Below are positions 60,431-64,000 of a DNA stretch of 64,000 nucleotides, in pieces. The stretch spans positions 2,094,001 through 2,158,000 of the forward strand of contig WLWT01000001.1 of assembly GCA_012103455.1 (NCBI GenBank), read 5' to 3'. Every line of letters starts with the position of its first letter. The first letter of the stretch is position 1. The DNA comes from Gammaproteobacteria bacterium (GTDB taxonomy: Bacteria; Pseudomonadota; Gammaproteobacteria; HK1). The notes beneath the pieces are model-generated. The model ran no database searches. It had not been told where the DNA came from and saw nothing but the letters and a program-made list of their open reading frames with translations. The position numbers were made by a program, and so were the translations under genes.

Positions 60431-62044
60431 ATGGACAATTACGACTACATTATCGCCGGTGCAGGTAGCGCCGGTTGTGTGCTCGCCAACCGCTTGAGCG
60501 CCTGCGGCGAACATTCGGTTCTTCTGCTGGAAGCAGGTGGGCGTGATAACTATTTTTGGATCGACATCCCGGTCGGCTACCTCTATACCATCGCCAATCC
60601 GCGTACCGACTGGTGTTATCGGATTGAACCGGACGTCGGGCTCAATGGACGCAGCTTGGGTTACGCGCGCGGCAAAGGGCTGGGTGGCTGCTCCTCGATC
60701 AACGCCATGATCTACATGCGCGGCCAGGCGGGCGACTACGATCACTGGCGCCAATTGGGCAATGAGGGCTGGTCGTGGAGCGAGGTCTTGCCGGTCTTCA
60801 AGCGCTCCGAGGACTATCAGCACGGCGCTGATGAATTTCACGGCGCGGGTGGGGAATTGCGGGTCGAGGAGCGGCGCGTCAATTGGGAAATCCTCGAAGC
60901 GTGGCGCGATGCCGCGCAGGAGTGCGGCATCCCGAAAATCACCGAGTTCAACCGGGGTGACAATTTCGGCAACGCTTATTTTCAAATGACCCAACGCACC
61001 GGAAAACGCTGGAGTGCCGTGCGGGCGTTCTTGGAACCGGCCATGGGCCGGCCTAATGTGACGGTCATGACCCGGGTGCACGTGAAGCGCCTGACGCTGG
61101 CATCCAGTGACTGCGGACCTGCGGCCACGGGCGTCGAGGTACGGTTGCAGGACGGATCAGCGCACACGTTCAAGGCCAACCGCGAAGTTATCTTGAGCGC
61201 CGGCGCCATCGGCTCACCCCAGATCCTGCAGCTATCCGGTATTGGCCCGGGTGACTTGCTGAGCGGGCTGGATATCCCCGTGCATCACGAGTTGCCAGGG
61301 GTTGGCGAAAATCTGCAGGACCATTTGCAGATCCGTACCATTTATGAAGTCAGCAATACGGTGACGCTCAATCAGCGTGCCAAGTCGCTGTGGGGCAAGG
61401 CGTCCATGGCGCTTGAATATTTTCTGTACAAGACCGGGCCGCTGACCATGCCGCCGTCGCAGTTGGGCGCATTCGCCAAAAGTGACGCAGCCCAAGCGTC
61501 CGCCAACATGGAGTGGCATGTGCAGCCCTTATCATTGGATAAGTTCGGCGACCCCTTGCATACGTTTAACGCAATCACGCCGTCGGTGTGTAATCTGCGG
61601 CCCACCAGCCGTGGCCATGTCAGATTAAAAAGTCCCGATGCGAACGAGTATCCTGCGATTTGTTTGAATTACTTGTCGATGCCCGAGGATCGTCAAGTTG
61701 CCGTTGCTGGACTCAAGTTCACGCGCAAGATCATGGCGGCGCAAGCACTGCGGCGTTTTCAACCACGGGAGTTGAAACCCGGTCCGGATATGGTGACGGA
61801 CGAAGACTTGATGCGGGCGGCCGGTGATCTGGGTACGACGATCTTTCACCCGGTGGGTACCTGCAAAATGGGCCGTGATCCCATGGCGGTTGTCGATGAT
61901 CAATTGGCGCTGCATGGGGTGCGGAATTTGCGTGTGATCGACGCCTCGATCATGCCGACTATTACCTCCGGCAATACTAACGCGCCAACCCTCATGATCG
62001 CGGAGAAAGGCGCGGAGTTTATATTGGCGAGGGCTTCGGCATAA
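60431..62044 (+). CDS. GMC-family FAD oxidoreductase (choline-dehydrogenase-like)
   Basis: 537 residues. FAD motif YIIAGAGSAGCVLANRLS (residues 6-23), GMC signature 1 region YARGKGLGGCSSINAMIYMR (about residues 78-97), signature 2 GAIGSPQILQLSGIGP (about residues 259-274), catalytic His in HPVGTCKMGRDP and a second conserved motif SGNTNAPTLMIAEKG. It would oxidise an alcohol such as choline or a related amino-alcohol, with electrons going to O2 or the respiratory chain. No betaine-aldehyde dehydrogenase lies beside it, so the choline assignment is only a family guess. Confidence 0.88.
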   Translation: MDNYDYIIAGAGSAGCVLANRLSACGEHSVLLLEAGGRDNYFWIDIPVGYLYTIANPRTDWCYRIEPDVGLNGRSLGYARGKGLGGCSSINAMIYMRGQAGDYDHWRQLGNEGWSWSEVLPVFKRSEDYQHGADEFHGAGGELRVEERRVNWEILEAWRDAAQECGIPKITEFNRGDNFGNAYFQMTQRTGKRWSAVRAFLEPAMGRPNVTVMTRVHVKRLTLASSDCGPAATGVEVRLQDGSAHTFKANREVILSAGAIGSPQILQLSGIGPGDLLSGLDIPVHHELPGVGENLQDHLQIRTIYEVSNTVTLNQRAKSLWGKASMALEYFLYKTGPLTMPPSQLGAFAKSDAAQASANMEWHVQPLSLDKFGDPLHTFNAITPSVCNLRPTSRGHVRLKSPDANEYPAICLNYLSMPEDRQVAVAGLKFTRKIMAAQALRRFQPRELKPGPDMVTDEDLMRAAGDLGTTIFHPVGTCKMGRDPMAVVDDQLALHGVRNLRVIDASIMPTITSGNTNAPTLMIAEKGAEFILARASA

Positions 62045-62060
62045 GCTCCGTTTGGCTCAG

Positions 62061-62117
62061 GGGCACCCGCTAAAAATAGTCATTTTTTCGTGAGTGCAAG
62101 GAGGCACCGCGCGCAGA
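62061..62117 (-). repeat. MITE-1 copy 13, partial
   Basis: Only the end from GGGCACCCGCTAAAAATAG to CACCGCGCGC is present (57 bp). The break coincides with the remains of membrane-protein genes to the right. Confidence 0.82.
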
Positions 62118-62732
62118 ATAGTTCCCATAAACACGAGGAGCCGGTGCTGCGCCGCGAATACCCGGACGAAGAGCACGAATATGACGGGTCCGCCAAGTGA
62201 CACGGGCCCAGCACTGCTGTTCGCGATGAACATGATCACAAGAGCCACAGTGGCGATCTCGAACGCACTGGAGAGCCGTCAACCGAACTGAGGAAAAGCG
62301 ACTCCGCGGCGCTATAATTCAAAGACCAGGCCACCGGCGCCAAAACCCGCAATACACCTGGCCCAGCCGAAGCCACACGTCGTACGCATATATGCGGGGG
62401 AGTACCAGGCCACGATTGTCAGTCCGATAAGGATCATCAACAAAAATACGAGGATTCGAAGCTTCGGTATCCACCACGCGACAGCCGCGAAAATGAGGTA
62501 TGTTTAGAACCCCGCGCCGATGCTCTAACTGGGTACATTCCAAGTAGTTGTGTTGTGGATGCCGAAGGCATATATGAGTGCCAAGTTACTGACTATTTCG
62601 CCGTTCGTTCACGGACGCGCAGCAGTTCCGCGCGCCCGCAAAATGCCGGGGTGCGTGCGCCGCGCACCGGTGCCAGCCGTTTCCTGTTTCAGCCCGCATG
62701 CATAGGCTGAACTTACCTGAGGAGTACAGAGG
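62118..62732 (-). other. Relics of small membrane proteins and leader of the amidohydrolase
   Basis: Two hydrophobic minus-strand frames are visible: VALVIMFIANSSAGPVSLGG with VIFVLFVRVFAAQHRLLVFM (about 62270-62118, running into the MITE fragment) and AAVAWWIPKLRILVFLLMIL with IGLTIVAWYSPAYM (about 62500-62313, ending at a TAG). Neither has a credible start. They look like the cut remains of one or two small membrane proteins. The last 200 bp should hold the promoter of the next gene; no clear boxes are seen. Confidence 0.45.
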
Positions 62733-64000
62733 ATGCCGCATTACTTAACTGATGAAGAACTAAAACGTGTAAAAGAAGGGCAGAAGGCCGCGCCGCGCAC
62801 ACCGATCCCGACGCGGATGATTTCCAACGGTGAATTCTCACCGCTGCCGCAATCGCCCCGGCAGCAACAGTTCGAGGCCCGCATTAATGAAATCGGTGAT
62901 CGCGAAGCCAAACGCCATGGCATGACACGCCGCGGCTTTTTTGGCTCGGCTGCCGGTTTAGCCGCCGCATTCGTGGCCATGAACGATGTGTTCGGTCCGG
63001 TGTTCGATGTGCAAACGGCGGAAGCGAAAAGCCCGGAGATGGCCGATGCGCGCGCGGCACGCCTTGCCGGTCAGTTCGTATTCGATGATCAGACCCATTT
63101 CGTACACGACGGCTTTGCCCAGGAAGGTTTGTTGGGGCTCGGTTTATTCGCCGCCGATCACTGGAACAAGGCGCTCGACAAGGAGCAGATGACGCTCGCT
63201 TATTACAAATTCGAGAATTACATCCGGCAGATTTTCTTGGCAAGCGATACCAAAGTTGCCCTATTGTCGGGAGCGCCGTTCGATGATCCGAGTTGGTGGA
63301 TGCTGCCTAATGAACAGATCCGCGACACCGTCGATCTGGTCAACCGCTTCGCTGGTTCAAGGCGTATGTTAGGGCATTTTGTGGTTACGCCCAGGCAGAA
63401 GGGTTGGATGGAAGGGGTGGATAAAGCCATTGAAGAGCTGCATCCCGCGTCTTGGAAACTCTACACGGTGGGGGATCCGCTATCCGCGGCGACACAATAT
63501 CCGTATCGCCTGGATGACGAGGCATTGATGTATCCGTTCTATGAGAAAGCGGTCAAAGCGGGCATCAACACGATGTGTATTCATAAGGGTTTGATGCCGG
63601 CGGATTATGAGACCAGTTGGAAAGACGTTTGGAAATACAATACTCACTGGGATATCGCCAAAGCGGCCAAAGACTGGCCGCAGATGAACTTCGTCATCTA
63701 CCACAGTTGCTTGCGTCCGTTCTTGGAGTCGCCTGATGCGGTGATGGCGCACTTCGAGAAAACGGGTGAAATCGAGTGGGCGACGGATCTGGCCAGGTTG
63801 CCGGCTGAGCATGGTTTGACCAATGTATATCCGGAACTCGGCACCAGTTTCGCCAACTCCGCTACCGCCAATCCGCGCTTCGCGGCGGCGTTGTTGGGCA
63901 CACTCGTCAAAGGTTTCGGCCCGGATCGCATTATGTGGGGCACCGATTCTGTCTTCTACGGTTCACCGCAATGGCAGATAGAGGCGCTGCGGCGCATCGA
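62733..64000 (+). CDS. Tat-exported amidohydrolase-family protein (3' end outside window)
   Basis: The frame is open from the ATG at 62733 to the window end (422 codons). After a 68-residue cytoplasmic N-terminus comes a twin-arginine signal (TRRGFFGSAAGLAAAFVAMN), so the mature enzyme is exported folded. The body resembles the amidohydrolase-2 group (ACMSD-like): YHSCLRPF (about residue 327) and MWGTDSVFYGSPQWQIEALR near the visible end, which carries the family's metal-binding Asp. GAGGAGTACAGAGG precedes the start. The long N-terminal extension before the RR motif is unusual. Confidence 0.8.
   Translation, partial: MPHYLTDEELKRVKEGQKAAPRTPIPTRMISNGEFSPLPQSPRQQQFEARINEIGDREAKRHGMTRRGFFGSAAGLAAAFVAMNDVFGPVFDVQTAEAKSPEMADARAARLAGQFVFDDQTHFVHDGFAQEGLLGLGLFAADHWNKALDKEQMTLAYYKFENYIRQIFLASDTKVALLSGAPFDDPSWWMLPNEQIRDTVDLVNRFAGSRRMLGHFVVTPRQKGWMEGVDKAIEELHPASWKLYTVGDPLSAATQYPYRLDDEALMYPFYEKAVKAGINTMCIHKGLMPADYETSWKDVWKYNTHWDIAKAAKDWPQMNFVIYHSCLRPFLESPDAVMAHFEKTGEIEWATDLARLPAEHGLTNVYPELGTSFANSATANPRFAAALLGTLVKGFGPDRIMWGTDSVFYGSPQWQIEALRRI

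Noticed and set aside
1..64000. tRNA or rRNA genes, or a complete phage
   Set aside because: I saw no rRNA-like stretch and no convincing cloverleaf by eye, and no structural phage genes; a tRNA search program was not available, so a missed tRNA is possible.

Overview
The window looks like a GC-rich chromosome of a pseudomonadote, probably a gammaproteobacterium. This is an inference from the gene families (ModF, TRAP-TAXI, Form II CoxL-like hydroxylase, Pot-type ABC transporter, chromosomal integron); no rRNA or other marker gene is present. The mobile-element load is very high, and many genes are broken by insertions, frameshifts or truncation, as in a genome going through IS expansion and decay.

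Layout. 1-5.8 kb: end of modF, a TAXI-TRAP transporter (binding protein plus fused permease) and a 3-hydroxyisobutyrate-dehydrogenase-type enzyme. 5.9-10.1 kb: an IS3 relic, then an AT-rich integron island (attI-like site, vapD cassette, broken cassette, DUF4160/DUF2442 cassette) full of IS630 copies and MITEs. 10.3-18.9 kb (minus strand): a D-2-hydroxyacid dehydrogenase, a spermidine/putrescine-type ABC transporter, a PuuB-like FAD amine oxidoreductase, a putative 2OG-Fe oxygenase and an LLM flavin enzyme. 19.0-22.7 kb (minus): a three-subunit molybdenum hydroxylase. 23.0-25.7 kb: NUDIX hydrolase, an SDR with a minisatellite, an amidohydrolase. 26.1-29.1 kb: two head-to-head pieces of an integron platform (intI and attI relics) around an IS630 copy and one cassette. 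29-54.1 kb: three direct copies of a unit made of intI start, MITE and glxB-glxC-glxD (glutamate-synthase-like). Between the copies lie two minus-strand gene-cassette arrays with about ten attC sites and many toxin-antitoxin cassettes. 54.1-62 kb: the only complete continuation of the third copy, with a glutamine-synthetase-like gene (frameshifted), a five-gene amide/branched-chain-type ABC transporter (binding protein frameshifted) and a GMC oxidoreductase. 62.7-64 kb: a Tat-exported amidohydrolase that runs off the window.

How it fits together. GlxBCD plus the glutamine-synthetase-like enzyme resemble the gamma-glutamyl-amide/N-methylglutamate synthase route for amine nitrogen, and the following ABC operon would supply the substrate. 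The Pot-type transporter with the PuuB-like oxidase is a second amine-scavenging module. The region's structure is best explained by amplification of the segment [cassettes - attI - MITE-broken intI - glxBCD]. The left side of each unit carries the same intI::MITE junction, while the right sides of copies 1 and 2 end abruptly inside cassette genes. A 140-bp MITE occurs 13 times in the window, often between genes of one operon, and once it directly supplies the sequence in front of a start codon.
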